Positions 63,389-64,000 of a stretch of 64,000 bases of DNA are shown one piece after another. The DNA is taken from positions 186,001 to 250,000 of the forward strand of contig CANLOY010000005.1 of assembly GCA_947493005.1 (NCBI GenBank), read 5' to 3'. How positions within the stretch are numbered: the stretch's first letter is position 1; the number at the start of each line of letters is the position of its first letter. Under the pieces are notes generated by a model. The model ran no database searches. It saw only the letters and a program-made list of their open reading frames with translations, and was not told where the DNA came from. Made by a program: the position numbers and the translations under genes. This DNA is from an uncultured Roseivirga sp. (GTDB taxonomy: Bacteria > Bacteroidota > Bacteroidia > Cytophagales > Cyclobacteriaceae).

Positions 63389-64000
63389 TTAGGGTATCCA
63401 AAGCTCAAAATTAATACTATTCATAATGCTGACCAACCAATCCGATCTAAAGAATAAAAGTAACAAAGGGGAGACCAATAAAGTGCCCCAAAGCCAATCT
63501 GTAAATCTTCTGGTGTTCGGTTGGATTTCTTGAGGTGCTGTTTTGAAAAATAATAAATAAGGCATTTTTAGGTAGTAGAAAAGTGCTACCACAGTGTTCA
63601 TCAGGCCAATGACAAAAACCCAAATTAAAATGGGATGTCCTTCATTTAAATGTGCTTCCCAGAGTGCCGAAAAAATAAAAAGCTTAGCGTTAAATCCAGC
63701 AGTTGGTGGTAAGCCTGTAAGCGAGATCATAATAACGAGTACCAGTATTGATAGGTATGGCAGTTTTTGGCCCAGACCTTTGAAACTATCGAACTGAGAA
63801 CTTCCAGTATTTCTTTCAAATATCTGGACAAGCAGAAATCCCGCAAAGTTCATTATCAGATAAATACTTGCATAAAAGAGCATGGCTTGATTCCCTGAAC
63901 CTGTAAAGGCCAGAATACCGACCATTAAAAAGCCCGCATGGGCAATAGAGGAATAGGCTAGCATACGCTTTACATCTTTTTGCCAGAGTGCAGAGAAGTT
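63389..64000 (-). CDS. nuoN: NADH-quinone oxidoreductase subunit N, C-terminal part (5' end outside window)
   Basis: The frame is open to the window edge, adding 12 codons (NFSALWQKDVKR) to the ORF in the track, so the ATG at 63964 is internal. The NuoN/proton-antiporter features are RMLAYSSIAHAGFLMVG with its conserved AYSS-AHAG segment, SLTGLPPTAGFNAKLFIFSA with the PPTAGF motif, and further transmembrane helices ending ELWIP. It is one of the proton-pumping membrane subunits of complex I. The rest of the nuo operon probably lies beyond 64000. Confidence 0.93.
   Translation of the reverse strand, partial: NFSALWQKDVKRMLAYSSIAHAGFLMVGILAFTGSGNQAMLFYASIYLIMNFAGFLLVQIFERNTGSSQFDSFKGLGQKLPYLSILVLVIMISLTGLPPTAGFNAKLFIFSALWEAHLNEGHPILIWVFVIGLMNTVVALFYYLKMPYLLFFKTAPQEIQPNTRRFTDWLWGTLLVSPLLLLFFRSDWLVSIMNSINFELWIP

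Noticed and set aside
1-64000. CRISPR arrays, tRNA and rRNA genes, transposases
   Set aside because: No spaced direct repeats of array type, no cloverleaf-like sequences and no transposase or integrase reading frames were seen. The three dispersed repeats are 4 kb apart and not an array.

Overview
The window looks like chromosomal DNA of a marine-type Bacteroidota bacterium, most likely order Cytophagales. The evidence is a type IX secretion gene (porQ), a PD40-repeat OmpA-type envelope gene, AT-rich spacers without clear Shine-Dalgarno sequences, a TAnnTTTG promoter box, a hybrid histidine kinase with an AraC output domain, and the long PurF paralogue typical of the phylum. No tRNA, rRNA, CRISPR array or transposase was recognised.

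Layout. 1-7.0 kb is core envelope and proteostasis: a PD40/OmpA-type protein cut by the window edge, lon, porQ, hslU, sixA and a cold-shock gene. 7.0-11.1 kb holds an aldo/keto reductase and a PadR regulator coupled to a MacB/FtsX-like permease. 11.2-36.7 kb is a natural-product locus. Its minus-strand arm is a SyrD/PvdE-like cyclic-peptide exporter, an overlapping SPFH/band-7 protein and a SyrP-like hydroxylase. In the middle lie a DUF697-like membrane protein and an unknown beta-rich 110-aa protein. The plus-strand arm is a 3.5-kaa trimodular NRPS, a second NRPS with C-A-T-E-TE order, a second SyrP-like hydroxylase and an Asp/Glu-type racemase. An AraC/LytTR regulator pair and a convergent Sfp-type phosphopantetheinyl transferase complete it. 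My manual reading of the A-domain codes gives about Gly - unknown - Ser - (D-)Asn. The first (Gly-like) A domain is interrupted by a luciferase-like flavin monooxygenase.

37-43 kb has an exported S9 peptidase and a three-gene operon for D-amino acids or dipeptides (DUF1611/DgcN-like, Ala/Orn racemase, VanX-like dipeptidase). 43-45.3 kb is a set of small, probably stress-related genes (CsbD-like, lysine-rich 41-aa, 67-aa and 123-aa proteins, AraC regulator) that share a GGTTTATGTAA-like motif. 45.6-54.7 kb is an accessory stretch (NYN/LOTUS protein, cupin lipoprotein, hybrid kinase, UvrA-like/DHFR-like/AraC cassette) punctuated by three copies of an intergenic repeat of about 190 bp. 54.7-64 kb returns to household genes: an SDR epimerase, RlmD, methylmalonyl-CoA epimerase, an IscA-type protein, a nitrilase-family amidase, PurF and the C-terminal part of NuoN, with a few unknown membrane and lipoproteins.

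How the parts work together. The PPTase would activate the four carrier domains. The two NRPS proteins are translationally coupled and joined by a TubC-type docking domain. The SyrP-like oxygenases would hydroxylate a carrier-bound residue, most plausibly Asn/Asp. The exporter with its SPFH partner would move the product out. The regulator pair sits behind 22-bp-spaced TGTCCGAT direct repeats that recur upstream of the NRPS operon. The product prediction is inference from hand-aligned motifs, not a computed result.
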